NCBI RefSeq assembly: GCF_004923295.1
Contig: NZ_CP039638.1
Coordinates: forward strand, 62,001 to 126,000
DNA length: 64,000 bases
Direction: 5' to 3'
DNA from: Azospirillum sp. TSH100
GTDB taxonomy: Bacteria; Pseudomonadota; Alphaproteobacteria; Azospirillales; Azospirillaceae
Every line of letters starts with the position of its first letter. Position 1 is the stretch's first letter. Position numbers and translations under genes: made by a program. This document shows positions 1 through 8,952 of this stretch, in pieces. Below the pieces are notes generated by a model, which was not told the origin of the DNA, did not search any database, and worked only from the letters and a program-made list of their open reading frames with translations.

Positions 1-698
1 ACCTCGGCGTCGAAATCCCGCACGAGGACGTGCCCGGCCGCCAGAAGGAGCTGGTGCGCGCCTGCCGTCTGGCGGTGAAGCCGGTGATCGTCGCCACCCA
101 GATGCTCGATTCGATGGTGTCCGCCCCGACCCCGACGCGGGCCGAGGCGTCGGACGTGGCGACCGCCATCTATGACGGCGCCGACGCGGTGATGCTGTCG
201 GCCGAATCGGCGTCGGGCCAGTATCCGGTCGAGGCGGTCACCATGATGGACCGCATCATCCGCTCCACCGAGCAGCACAAGCTCTACCGCTCGCTGATCC
301 AGGCGACCCATCCGGGCGAGGAGCACACGCCGCCGCACGCGGTGGCCGCCGCCGCCGCCGATCTGGCCGACGCCCTGCATTCCTCGGCCATCGTCGCCTT
401 CACCTCCAGCGGCACCACCGCGGCCCGCATCGCCCGCAAGCGGCCGGAGGTGCCGATCCTGGCGATCACCCCCGACACCGCGGTGTCGCGCCGGCTCTGC
501 CTGCTGTGGGGCGCCCACAGCGTGCTGTCCGACGACATCCGCACCTACGAGGAGATGGTCGACCGCGCCATCGCCACCGGGCGGGCCGAGGAGTTCGCCG
601 GCAAGACCGGCACCATGGTCGTCGTCGCCGGCATCCCGTTTGCCCAGGCCGGCACCACCAACAACCTGCGCGTCATCCACATGGACGGCAAGGCGTAA
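1..698 (+). CDS. pyk: pyruvate kinase, 3' part (5' end outside window)
   Basis: Pyruvate kinase transfers phosphate from phosphoenolpyruvate to ADP in the last step of glycolysis. The frame is open from base 3 to the stop at 696-698, about 231 codons, roughly the second half of a usual 470-480 residue enzyme. The family signature around TPTRAEASDVA, followed by DGADAVMLSAESASGQYP, is clear, and the C-terminal allosteric domain follows. The catalytic lysine region lies upstream of the window. A strong terminator follows directly. Confidence 0.95.
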   Translation, partial: LGVEIPHEDVPGRQKELVRACRLAVKPVIVATQMLDSMVSAPTPTRAEASDVATAIYDGADAVMLSAESASGQYPVEAVTMMDRIIRSTEQHKLYRSLIQATHPGEEHTPPHAVAAAAADLADALHSSAIVAFTSSGTTAARIARKRPEVPILAITPDTAVSRRLCLLWGAHSVLSDDIRTYEEMVDRAIATGRAEEFAGKTGTMVVVAGIPFAQAGTTNNLRVIHMDGKA

Positions 699-710
699 GG
701 TCGAAAGAGG

Positions 711-742
711 CCCCCCGCCCTCACCGGGCGGGGGGTATTTTT
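711..742 (+). terminator. rho-independent terminator after pyk
   Basis: A perfect 10-bp stem (711-720 with 726-735) has a 5-base loop and is followed by a run of T interrupted once. It ends the pyk transcript and sits directly against the stop codon of the convergent Lrp gene. Confidence 0.85.
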
Positions 743-1180
743 CTACCGTTCCATCTTCGTCGACAGCACGATCGACGACATCGTCCGCTCCACCCCCGGC
801 AGGCGGCCGATGGCGTCCAGTGCCGCGTCCATCGCGTCGTGGGTCTCGGTGCCGACGGTGGCGCACAGATCATACTGGCCGCTGATGCTGTGCAGCCGGA
901 TCACCTCCGGCATCTTGCGCAGGGCATGGACGGCGCGGTCGGCCAGCTTGGCACTGACGCTGATCATCACCAGCGCCGACACGCCGCGCCGCGGCGCCGG
1001 ATCCCCCAGCTTCACCGTATAGCCGGCGATCACGCCCTGCCGCTCCAGCCGGGCGATGCGGTCCTGCACGGTCGACCGCGACAGCCCCAGCGCCCGGCCC
1101 AGCGCCGCCGTGCTGGTGCGGGCGTTCACCGTCAACAGGTCGATCAGCCGGCGGTCGAGGTCGTCCATGGGGTCCGTCAC
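743..1180 (-). CDS. Lrp/AsnC family transcriptional regulator
   Basis: 145 residues, the normal length for the family. The N-terminal helix-turn-helix (about residues 6-50, with LDRRLIDLL and GLSRSTVQDRIARLE) is followed by a RAM/AsnC ligand-binding domain (about 68-140) containing the SGQYDL motif. Such proteins usually sense amino acids as octamers. It converges with pyk. The thioesterase gene lies 28 bp upstream on the same strand, so the two may be co-transcribed. Target and ligand cannot be told from sequence. Confidence 0.9.
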   Translation of the reverse strand: MTDPMDDLDRRLIDLLTVNARTSTAALGRALGLSRSTVQDRIARLERQGVIAGYTVKLGDPAPRRGVSALVMISVSAKLADRAVHALRKMPEVIRLHSISGQYDLCATVGTETHDAMDAALDAIGRLPGVERTMSSIVLSTKMER

Positions 1181-1208
1181 GGGGGAGAGGGGGAGAGGCG
1201 CAGCCCCC

Positions 1209-1694
1209 TTACCCCTCGCAGCCCGCCTGATAGCGCTCCATGGCCGCCCGGATGTCCTCCGGGATCGCCACGGCGGCGAAGTCGTCGAGCGAGGTGGTGA
1301 CCAGCGTCAGGCTGCCCGACAGCCGGACCTGCCCCTCATGCTCGCCGTTGATGCGCAGCTGGACGGAGCTGCGGCCCAGCCGCTCCAGCAGGACGCCCAG
1401 CGTCAGCGTGTCGCCCATCCGGCTCGGGATCACGAAATCGCATTCGGCATGCACGATCGGCAGGCCCAGGCGACGTTGCAGGATCATCGTCGCATAGTCG
1501 ATGTCCAGCCCCTGGGTGAACCAGTCCTCCACCGCGCCGTTGAACATGTCGAAATAGACCGGGAAATAGACGATTCCGGCCGGGTCGCAGTGGGAAAAGC
1601 GAATGGGCCGCTGCACCCGGAAACAGCCCGGCGGCAGAGGCCGGTGGCTGGGGTGGTCGTCGGCGCGGCGCGGCCGCTCGCTGTACTCGTGCAT
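1209..1694 (-). CDS. acyl-CoA thioesterase, 4-hydroxybenzoyl-CoA thioesterase family
   Basis: Hotdog-fold protein of about 161 residues. The motif FSHCDPAGIVYFPVYFDMFN near the N-terminus is typical of the 4HBT family, with the Asp of the DPAGIVYF segment as the expected catalytic residue. It hydrolyses acyl- or aryl-CoA thioesters; the substrate is unknown. The chosen ATG (1692-1694) has a purine-rich stretch ahead of it and gives the normal length. A longer frame to 1814 would add 40 arginine-rich residues without homology signal. Confidence 0.8.
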   Translation of the reverse strand: MHEYSERPRRADDHPSHRPLPPGCFRVQRPIRFSHCDPAGIVYFPVYFDMFNGAVEDWFTQGLDIDYATMILQRRLGLPIVHAECDFVIPSRMGDTLTLGVLLERLGRSSVQLRINGEHEGQVRLSGSLTLVTTSLDDFAAVAIPEDIRAAMERYQAGCEG

Positions 1695-2130
1695 CTCTCG
1701 GTCAATCCTTGTTCCGCTCCGGCATCGGACATATGGGGGACATATGGGGTTTCCGATGCCTCGCGGTCGCCGCGTCTCATGCCGGCGGCAAACAGTTGTA
1801 GCCATTCCAAACAATCCGGGAAAAGCACCTTTCGTTCAACGGCTTCCTTCAACAATAGGGGAAAGCCGCAATTTTCGCACGGGGCGCTGTTGCGGAAATG
1901 CTGCACTGCAATCACGACAATGCCGGAAACCGGGCCCCAGCCCGAATAGCCACAATTTGTCGCAGATTCCGCCGGTTTTAGCGTAAACATCACACAAAGA
2001 TCCCGCCGCCCCTCGCCATCCTGCGTCCCGCATCCGGGTTCAGGCCCAAAACGGACATCAGGCCCCGAAAGCCGGCCGCCCCCAGGGGCGGCCGAGGCTG
2101 ACGGGCACATCAGGCGAGGACACCGAACCG
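1695..2130. other. intergenic region without a recognised gene
   Basis: 436 bases separate the divergent thioesterase and beta-helix genes. The only structure noticed is a tandem 11-mer (gacatatgggg) at 1728-1749. It probably holds promoters for both flanking genes, but no clear -35/-10 pair was identified. The A+T content is higher than in the neighbouring genes around 1790-1990. Confidence 0.5.
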
Positions 2131-4365
2131 ATGGCCACTTCCGCTACCAAGATCGTCGTGAACGCCCTGGGCAAGGCCGCAGGCGGCGTGAACGCCCATT
2201 TCACCCTGCTGGTCGACGGCCAGAAGGTGGGTGAGGGCACCGCCGGCACGACGGCGAAGGATTTCGTCTTCACGCCCGTGCTGACCAGCGACGTCGCGCA
2301 CAAGGTGCAGATCCAGTACGACAACGACGCTGTCATCAACGGCCAGGACCGCAGCCTGACCGTCAACAGCATCAGCATCGGCGGCAAGACGATCGCGCCG
2401 ACCGCCGGCATCGTCAGCTACGACAAGGGCGCGCTCGACGGCAAGGACGTCGTCGCCGGCCAGTCGAACCTGTGGTGGAACGGCACGCTGGTCGTCAACG
2501 CCGACAAGGGCTATTTCCCCGCCGCCGTCACCGCGACGCCGGCCTCGGGCAAGGACACCATCGTGGTGAACGCCTCCGGCACCCCGGCGGGCGGCGTCAA
2601 CGCCCACTTCAAGGTGCTGGTCGACGGCAAGCAGATCGGCGAGGGCACCGCCGGCACCGCCGCCAAGGATTTCAGCTTCACCACCGACGTCGCCGACCGC
2701 GTGGCGCACAAGGTGCAGGTCCAGTACGACAACGACGCGGTGATCAACGGCCAGGACCGCAGCCTGACCGTCAACAGCATCTCGATCAACGGCCACAGCT
2801 ATGCCCCGACCAGCAGCGCCGTCACCTATGACAAGGGCGCGCTCGACGGCAAGGACGTGATCGCCGGCCAGAAGGGGATGTGGTGGAACGGCACGCTGGT
2901 GGTGAACGCCCCGGCCTCCGACTTCCCGGCCGGCGCCACGACCACCACCCCGACCACGCCCACGACGCCGACCACCCCCGCCGGCCCGGCCTTCTACGTC
3001 GCCACCAACGGCAAGGACAGCTGGTCGGGCAAGCTGGCCGCCCCGAACGCCGATGGCACCGACGGGCCTTTCGCCAGCCTCGCCAAGGCGCAGGCGGCGA
3101 TGCGCGCCGACTCCACCATCGACACCACCTACATCCGCGGCGGCGACTACCATCAGAACGGTCTCTGGCTGGACAGCCGGGATTCCGGCGTGACCTTCGC
3201 CGGCTACGGCAGCGAGAAGGCGGTGATCCACGGCGGCTCCAACGCCACGGTGTCCTTCGGCCTCGGCGGCGCCAAGAACGTCACCATCGAGGGGCTCAGC
3301 TTCGCCGACGGCGTCGTCGGCGGCCATTACGTCTATGCCGACAACGCCTCCGGCCTGACCTTCGCCAACAATGTGGTCAAGGGCGGCGGCTACGGCATCA
3401 CGGTGCAGAACAGTGCCAACAGCAAGGTCACCGGCAACCAGTTCGACAGCACCGGCGCCGAATCCATCTTCGTCAAGGCCGGCTCCAACGCCACGCTGGT
3501 GTCCGACAACCTGATCCGCCACCCGAACGCCGCCGACCGCGGCGACGCCGGCATCTGGATCAACGGCAGCTCCGACGTGAAGGTCACCCACAACCAGATC
3601 GAAAACTCGCCGGAGAAGGCCATCGCCGTCGGCTCGGTCCAGACGGACGGCAGCGACGCGAGCTATCGCGTGACGATTTCCTACAACAAGGTCATCAACG
3701 CCAACCTGGAATCGAACGACGGCGGCGGCATCTACCTGATCAACCGCCAGCAGGATCTGGCCAACCACACCGTCGTCAACAACGACGTGTCCGGCACCAC
3801 CGCGACCAACCCGTCAGGCAGCGTGGCGAGCTGGGGCATCTATCTCGACGACTGGACCAGCGGCACCACGGTGAAGGGCAACGTCGTCCACGACAACATC
3901 GGCGGCGTCTTCCTGCATGGCGGCTGGAACAACACGGTCACCGAGAATGTCATCGCCGGCAACAGCGGCGCCCAGATCGGCCTCCAGCAGGATGTCGCCT
4001 GGAGCGGCTGGAAGGGCCACACGATGACCGGCAACGACATTTCGGGCAACGTCATCGACGTGCGCGAGGGCACCGCCGTCCACATCTACGGCCCGGCCAA
4101 TGTCGGCAACCTGCACAACAATTTCTACAGCAGCCTCGACACCGCCGCGAAGGAGTTCGACGCCTGGCCGCAGGTGATGTCGAGCGGCGCCTGGGGCACC
4201 CTGGCGAACTGGCAGGCCGCCGGCTACGACAAGGGCTCGGTCACGCTGAACCCGGCTTTCGTCAATCCGGGTGCCGACGATTTCAGCCTGGCGTCCAACT
4301 CGCCGGTCTACGGCCTGGGCTTCGACCACATCGCCTACAGCGACATCGGCCTGCTGCACGGCTGA
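2131..4365 (+). CDS. putative carbohydrate-binding, right-handed parallel beta-helix protein
   Basis: 744 residues. Two tandem repeats of about 120-130 residues (roughly 6-128 and 140-265) share VNAHF, the YDNDAVINGQDRSLTVNSI block and the WWNGTLVVNA end. They resemble the Ca-dependent xylan-binding CBM36/60 type. A TTPTTPTTP linker follows (about 270-285), then a right-handed beta-helix of short Asn/Gly-rich coils as in pectate lyase-like proteins and C5-epimerases. No N-terminal signal peptide is visible, so export, if any, would need another route. A role in binding or modifying a polysaccharide is inferred from domains; no catalytic residues were assigned. Confidence 0.75.
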   Translation: MATSATKIVVNALGKAAGGVNAHFTLLVDGQKVGEGTAGTTAKDFVFTPVLTSDVAHKVQIQYDNDAVINGQDRSLTVNSISIGGKTIAPTAGIVSYDKGALDGKDVVAGQSNLWWNGTLVVNADKGYFPAAVTATPASGKDTIVVNASGTPAGGVNAHFKVLVDGKQIGEGTAGTAAKDFSFTTDVADRVAHKVQVQYDNDAVINGQDRSLTVNSISINGHSYAPTSSAVTYDKGALDGKDVIAGQKGMWWNGTLVVNAPASDFPAGATTTTPTTPTTPTTPAGPAFYVATNGKDSWSGKLAAPNADGTDGPFASLAKAQAAMRADSTIDTTYIRGGDYHQNGLWLDSRDSGVTFAGYGSEKAVIHGGSNATVSFGLGGAKNVTIEGLSFADGVVGGHYVYADNASGLTFANNVVKGGGYGITVQNSANSKVTGNQFDSTGAESIFVKAGSNATLVSDNLIRHPNAADRGDAGIWINGSSDVKVTHNQIENSPEKAIAVGSVQTDGSDASYRVTISYNKVINANLESNDGGGIYLINRQQDLANHTVVNNDVSGTTATNPSGSVASWGIYLDDWTSGTTVKGNVVHDNIGGVFLHGGWNNTVTENVIAGNSGAQIGLQQDVAWSGWKGHTMTGNDISGNVIDVREGTAVHIYGPANVGNLHNNFYSSLDTAAKEFDAWPQVMSSGAWGTLANWQAAGYDKGSVTLNPAFVNPGADDFSLASNSPVYGLGFDHIAYSDIGLLHG

Positions 4366-4885
4366 TTCCGCTCCCCACCGCGAGATCCCCTCTCCCCCCG
4401 CTCACGCGCAAACGAAGTTTGCGCTGACGCGACAGGCGGATCGAAGATCCGCCGAAAGCGGGGAGAGGGTTAGGGTGAGGGGGTCGCGCGGCGAGGATTT
4501 TCAAGCGTCGCGCGGTTCCCACTCTCCACCGAATCCACCTTGTGCATCCCCCTCACCCCGACCCTCTCCCTGGGGGGAGAGGGGGATCTCACCCACCCCT
4601 GGTCCTAGAACCAGCGGCCGAGGACGGCCCGCCTGGAACCTTGGGGTAGGCAATGCGTTATGGCTTTTGAAAAGTCGTCCGATCCGACACCGGGCGTATC
4701 TTGAAGTGAAGACCGACCACCCCAACCTGTCAGTCGTCATGCCGCCCCAGCCCTCCCAAAAGGAACGCGAGCGTCCTCCCGATAAAAACGCCGGATGACC
4801 CGCCCGCGACGCATCGTCTCCAGGAGCGGCATGCCGCAGGTCTGTCCGGCATTCGGCCGGCGGCCAGCCAATATAAGAGGAAACC
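4366..4885. other. intergenic region dominated by a palindromic repeat
   Basis: 520 bases between the beta-helix gene and a small reading frame. About 4390-4585 is the composite palindromic repeat listed separately. The remaining 300 bases (4586-4885) hold no recognised gene. The final 30 bases carry the ribosome binding site of the small gene at 4886. Confidence 0.6.
4390..4585. repeat. composite palindromic repeat element, copy 1
   Basis: Nested inverted repeats: an outer arm CTCTCCCC..GCT pairs with AGCGGGGAGAG. Inside it are hairpin 1 (GCGCAAAC-gaa-GTTTGCGC, 4406-4424) and hairpin 2 (GGCGGATC-gaa-GATCCGCC, 4435-4453). A G-rich strand at about 4459-4484 pairs with a C-rich strand at 4549-4573. 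A second copy lies at 59580-59755, inside a gene. Looks like a REP/BIME-type dispersed element. Confidence 0.8.
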
Positions 4886-5074
4886 ATGGATCGCCGTGAA
4901 TTCTGGATGAAGGACCCGGAGCTGAAGGCCGCCTACGAGGCTCTCGGCCCCAATTTCCGCCGCGAGGTGGAGCAGGCGCAGGCGCGCCGCAGCCAGCGCA
5001 CCCTCCAGGGCGCCGCCATCGCCTCGCGCGGCAACCGTTCCGCTGCAAAGCCGGTGAGCGTCGTCCGCCGCTGA
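4886..5074 (+). CDS. small hypothetical protein, 62 residues
   Basis: A short, basic, Arg-rich reading frame (begins MDRREFWMKDPELK, ends KPVSVVRR) with a good ribosome binding site (aagagga, 5-6 bases before the ATG). The first half looks helical, the second half is rich in Ser/Ala/Arg. No family recognised. It stands alone upstream of the ClC gene, 123 bases away. The evidence for being real is the ribosome binding site and plausible composition only. Confidence 0.5.
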   Translation: MDRREFWMKDPELKAAYEALGPNFRREVEQAQARRSQRTLQGAAIASRGNRSAAKPVSVVRR

Positions 5075-5197
5075 CGCCTTATCTTCGCGCGTGATCCCAG
5101 ATCTGCGTGACCGTGGCTGGTTCTGGGAAGCAGGACGGACCTAAACTCGGCATTCCGCCGTTCCATCGGTTCGTTTCACCCGCTTCCGGCCCGTCCA

Positions 5198-6568
5198 ATG
5201 CCCTCCACCAACCGTCTGCCCCATCGGCTGCCCAATCGGCTGCGCATCCCCCGCCATGTCTGGATGTCGCCCAGGAACTGGCGTCGGCGCCTGCTGTTCT
5301 GGTCCGGTGCCGGCGTGGTCGGTCTGGTCGCCGTCCTGTTCGCCCGCGCCGCCGATTACGCCCAACAGCTGTTCCGGCTGGCGGAGGCGGCATCGCCCTG
5401 GCTGCCCTTCCTGCTGACGCCGCTTGGGCTGGCCTTCTCGGCCTGGGTGGCGCTGCGGCTGGTGCCGGGATCGCAGGGCAGCGGCATCCCCCAGGCCATC
5501 GCCGCGCGCCATGTCCAGGATCCGGCGGCCAAGCGCCGGTTGCTGTCGCCGCGCATCGCCGTCGGCAAGATCCTGCTGACCCTGGTCGGGCTGGCCTGCG
5601 GCGCCTCCATCGGGCGCGAGGGACCGACGGTTCAGGTCGGCGCCTCGATCATGCTGATGGCCGGTTCCATCGCCGGGCTGGGGCGGGAACCGGGACTGAT
5701 CCTGGCCGGCGGTGCGGCCGGCGTCGCCGCCGCCTTCAACACGCCGCTGGCCGGCATCGTCTTCGCCATCGAGGAGATGGCCCGCAGCTTCGAGAAGCGG
5801 ACCAGCGGCCTCGTTCTGGTCGCGGTGGTGGCCGCCGGTCTGGTCGCCGTCGCCCTGCTCGGCAACTACGCCTATTTCGGTCATACCGCGACGTCGGCCA
5901 GCTGGCAGGACTGGAAGGCCGTGCTGGCGACCGGCATCGTCGGCGGGCTGGCCGGCGGCGGGTTCAGCAGCCTGCTGCTGTGGCTGTCGCGCTGGATCCG
6001 CCGCGGCCTGGGCGGAGGGCTGGGGCGCCACCCGGTGCTGGTCGCGCTCGGCTGCGGCCTTGCCCTGGCGATGATCGGCGCCGCCACCGGCGGCCTGACC
6101 TTCGGCACCGGCTACGAAGAGGCGCGCGCCGTGCTCGACGGGGTGGAGACGCTGCCCTGGTACTACGCCCCGGCAAAGCTGCTGGCGACCGCCCTGTCGG
6201 GCATCTGCGGCATTCCCGGCGGCATCTTCTCCCCCTCGCTGTCGGTGGGGGCGGGCATCGGCTCGATCATCGGCGGGCTGCTGCCGGACACGTCGCTGGC
6301 GGCGGTGGTGCTGCTGGCGATGGTTTCCTATTTCGCCGGGGTGGTGCAGGCGCCGCTGACCGCCGTCGTCATCGTGACGGAGATGAGCGCCTCGCCCGAC
6401 ATGCTGCTGCCGCTGATGCTGAGCGCCGCCCTTGCCACCACGCTCTCCCGGCTGGTCTGCCCGCACTCGGTCTACCACGCCATGGCCGAAGCCTTCCTGG
6501 CGGTGCTGCGAAGCGACGAGGCCGGCAAGCCGGCCCCGCCCAAGGCGGCGGCGATCCCGTCGCCGTGA
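5198..6568 (+). CDS. ClC family chloride channel / H+-Cl- antiporter
   Basis: 456 residues, an integral membrane protein. Diagnostic ClC selectivity motifs are present in order: GSQGSGIPQ (about 92-100), GREGPTVQVG (about 143-152, including the gating glutamate of GREGP), and GIPGGIFSPSLSVG (about 340-353). AFNTPLAGIVFAIEE is also typical. The protein ends soon after the last transmembrane region, so it lacks the C-terminal CBS domains found in some members. It may be an antiporter or a channel; the external gating Glu is kept. It converges with the aldo/keto reductase gene. Confidence 0.93.
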   Translation: MPSTNRLPHRLPNRLRIPRHVWMSPRNWRRRLLFWSGAGVVGLVAVLFARAADYAQQLFRLAEAASPWLPFLLTPLGLAFSAWVALRLVPGSQGSGIPQAIAARHVQDPAAKRRLLSPRIAVGKILLTLVGLACGASIGREGPTVQVGASIMLMAGSIAGLGREPGLILAGGAAGVAAAFNTPLAGIVFAIEEMARSFEKRTSGLVLVAVVAAGLVAVALLGNYAYFGHTATSASWQDWKAVLATGIVGGLAGGGFSSLLLWLSRWIRRGLGGGLGRHPVLVALGCGLALAMIGAATGGLTFGTGYEEARAVLDGVETLPWYYAPAKLLATALSGICGIPGGIFSPSLSVGAGIGSIIGGLLPDTSLAAVVLLAMVSYFAGVVQAPLTAVVIVTEMSASPDMLLPLMLSAALATTLSRLVCPHSVYHAMAEAFLAVLRSDEAGKPAPPKAAAIPSP

Positions 6569-6590
6569 CCCGACACCTCAGTAGGCGCCC

Positions 6591-7544
6591 TCAGTAAGCG
6601 CTCGCCCGGTCCAGCTGCGCGATGTCCCCGGCGTCCAGCCGCAGCCGGGCGGCGGCGATCAGGTCGCCCATCTGCTCCGGCTTCGACGCGCTGGCGATCG
6701 GCGCCGTCAGGCCGGGCCTAGCGATCAACCAGGCGATCGCCACCTGTCCCGGAGTCGCCCCATGCCGGCCGGCGACCTCGTCCAGCGCCGCCAGGATCGC
6801 CCGGCCGCGCTCGTTCAGGTATTTCGACACCACCCCGTTGCCACGCGCGCTCTTGCCCACATCCCCGGCCGAGCGGTATTTGCCGGTCAGGAAGCCGGCG
6901 GCCAGCGAATAGTAATTGATGACGCCCAGCCCATTCTCCCGGCACAGCCCCTCCAGCTCGGCCTCGTAGCCTTGGCGGCTGTAGAGGTTGTATTCCGGCT
7001 GCAGGGTCTCATAGCGGGGCAGGCCGGTGCGGGCGCTGACCTCCAGCGCCTCGCGCAGGCGGGGAGCCGTCAGGTTGGAGGCGCCGATGGCCCGGACCTT
7101 GCCCTGGTCGATCAGCTCCTTGTAGGCGCCGAGCGTCTCCTCGAACGGGGTTTCGGGATCGTCCCAGTGCGACTGGTAGAGGTCGATGCGGTCGGTCTGG
7201 AGCCGGCGCAGCGAGTCCTCCACGGCCGTCCGGATCCAGGCGGGCGACAGCCCCTTCTTCCCCGGCCCCATCTCCGACCCGACCTTGGTCGCCAGCACGA
7301 TGCGGTCGCGGTTGCCGCGGCTCTTCATCCAGTTGCCGATGATGGTCTCGGACTCGCCGCCTGAATTGCCGGGGGCCCAGGCCGAATAGACGTCGGCGGT
7401 GTCGACGAAGTTGAAGCCGGCATCGACGAAGGCGTCGAGCAGCCGGAAGGAGGTGGCCTCGTCGGCGGTCCAGCCGAACACGTTGCCGCCGAAGCAGAGC
7501 GGGGACACCGACAGGCCGCTGCGGCCCAGTGTACGTCGATCCAT
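6591..7544 (-). CDS. aldo/keto reductase
   Basis: About 317 residues, NADPH-dependent oxidoreductase of the AKR superfamily. Visible features: start RRTLGRSGLSVSPLCFGGNVFG, the catalytic Asp/Tyr region FVDTADVYSAW, the Lys region VLATKVG, RIDLYQSHWDD, and AIGASN. Of two starts, the ATG at 7542-7544 is preferred because AAAGGAGA lies about 8 bases upstream; a GTG at 7568 overlaps that ribosome binding site. It lies just downstream of the MFS gene on the same strand and may be co-transcribed with it. Confidence 0.9.
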   Translation of the reverse strand: MDRRTLGRSGLSVSPLCFGGNVFGWTADEATSFRLLDAFVDAGFNFVDTADVYSAWAPGNSGGESETIIGNWMKSRGNRDRIVLATKVGSEMGPGKKGLSPAWIRTAVEDSLRRLQTDRIDLYQSHWDDPETPFEETLGAYKELIDQGKVRAIGASNLTAPRLREALEVSARTGLPRYETLQPEYNLYSRQGYEAELEGLCRENGLGVINYYSLAAGFLTGKYRSAGDVGKSARGNGVVSKYLNERGRAILAALDEVAGRHGATPGQVAIAWLIARPGLTAPIASASKPEQMGDLIAAARLRLDAGDIAQLDRASAY

Positions 7545-7571
7545 TCCATCATCTCCTTTGAAGATCACCGG

Positions 7572-8804
7572 TCAGGCGGCAGGCCGCCCGCGGAATTCGG
7601 TCAGGTAGAACAGCAGGCCGATGGCGGGAAAGGCGAAGCCGATCCAGGTCACCGGCGCCCAGCCGCCGACGGCGAAGGCATAGCCGGCCAGCGCCGAGCC
7701 GGCGGCACCCCCCAGGAAGAAGATCGCCATATAGATGGCGTTCATCCGGCTGCGGGTCTCCGCCCCCAGCGAGTAGATGGCGCGCTGCCCCAGCACCATG
7801 TTCATCTGCACGCCCATGTCGAGCAGCAGCCCGGCCAGCACCAAGAGCGCGATGGAACCCTCGCCGGCGCGCGCGACGAAGAAGGACAGCGCCGCCATCG
7901 CCAGCGCGAAGCCGGTGGCCGGCCGGGTCCAGCCGCGGTCGGCGATCCGCCCGGCGATCGGCGCCACCAAGGCACCCGCCGCCCCCGACAGGGCGAACAA
8001 CGCGATGCCGCGCTGGCTGAGATGGAAGGGCGCCCCCGCCAGCAGCAGCGGGACGGAGGTCCAGTAGAGGCTGAAGGCGGCGAACATCATCGTCTGGTAG
8101 ACGGTCCGCCGTTGCAGCACCGGCGTCCGCACCAGCAGCCGCCCGAGCGAACCGAGCAGCGCACCATAGCTCGATTGCGCCTTCGGCCGCCGCTGCGGCA
8201 GCACCCGCCGCATCAGCACCGCGAAGCCGACCATCGCCACCGCCGACAGGGCGAAGACAGCCCGCCAGCCCAGGCTGTCGGCGATCAGGCTCGACACCGG
8301 GCGGGCCAGCAGGATGCCGAGCAGCAGCCCGCTCATCACAGTGCCGACCACCTGCCCGCGCGAGGCCTCCGGCGCCATGTGGGCGGCCAGCGGCACCAGC
8401 ATCTGCACGGCGACGGAGGTGACGCCGATCAGGAAGGACGCCGCCAGGAACAGGGACGCGGTGGGGGCGACCGCCGCCACCAGCAGGGCCGCCACCGTGC
8501 TGCACAGGGTGACCACCACCAGCCGGCGGTTCTCCAGCAGGTCGCCCAGCGGCACCAGCAGCACCAGCCCGGCGCCATAGCCGACCTGGGTCAGGGTGAC
8601 GACGAGGCTGGCGGTCTCCGGCGACAGCCCGACCGCCGGGCCGATCAGCCCGACCAGCGGCTGGGCATAATAGATGTTGGCGACCACCACCCCGCAGGCC
8701 AGCGCCATCAGCATGACGAGCGAACGGGACAGCGCCGGATGGGCGGCGTCTTCGGCCGAATGGGAGGCAACGGTGGGCGGCATCGCGCGGTCCTGTGGAG
8801 TCAT
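7572..8804 (-). CDS. MFS transporter (drug/metabolite efflux type)
   Basis: 410 residues with about 12 hydrophobic segments. The first segments (ANIYYAQPLVGLIGPAVGLS, then TQVGYGAGLVLLVPLGD) match the YgaY/YnfM-like branch of the major facilitator superfamily. RRLVVVTL after the second helix and a long central loop (about 195-215, RRPKAQSSYG) separate the two six-helix halves. Substrate unknown. Followed closely by the aldo/keto reductase gene. Confidence 0.88.
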   Translation of the reverse strand: MTPQDRAMPPTVASHSAEDAAHPALSRSLVMLMALACGVVVANIYYAQPLVGLIGPAVGLSPETASLVVTLTQVGYGAGLVLLVPLGDLLENRRLVVVTLCSTVAALLVAAVAPTASLFLAASFLIGVTSVAVQMLVPLAAHMAPEASRGQVVGTVMSGLLLGILLARPVSSLIADSLGWRAVFALSAVAMVGFAVLMRRVLPQRRPKAQSSYGALLGSLGRLLVRTPVLQRRTVYQTMMFAAFSLYWTSVPLLLAGAPFHLSQRGIALFALSGAAGALVAPIAGRIADRGWTRPATGFALAMAALSFFVARAGEGSIALLVLAGLLLDMGVQMNMVLGQRAIYSLGAETRSRMNAIYMAIFFLGGAAGSALAGYAFAVGGWAPVTWIGFAFPAIGLLFYLTEFRGRPAA

Positions 8805-8952
8805 GACTGTTCAAACCTGTGACAGAACAGCGCGCAGCCTATGTCGGCCCCCTCCAATGTTGCACCGCCGATTTGCGCACCGGAGGAATGCATGGCCGCC
8901 GGCCGGAAAATCGGACAAGATTCGATCAGGCCAGCCGCCCCCGGATACCGCC

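Noticed and set aside
2110-3768. A 552-codon minus-strand frame opposite the beta-helix gene
   Set aside because: Val/Asp/Gly-rich antisense product of the repeat-rich sense gene; no family signal.
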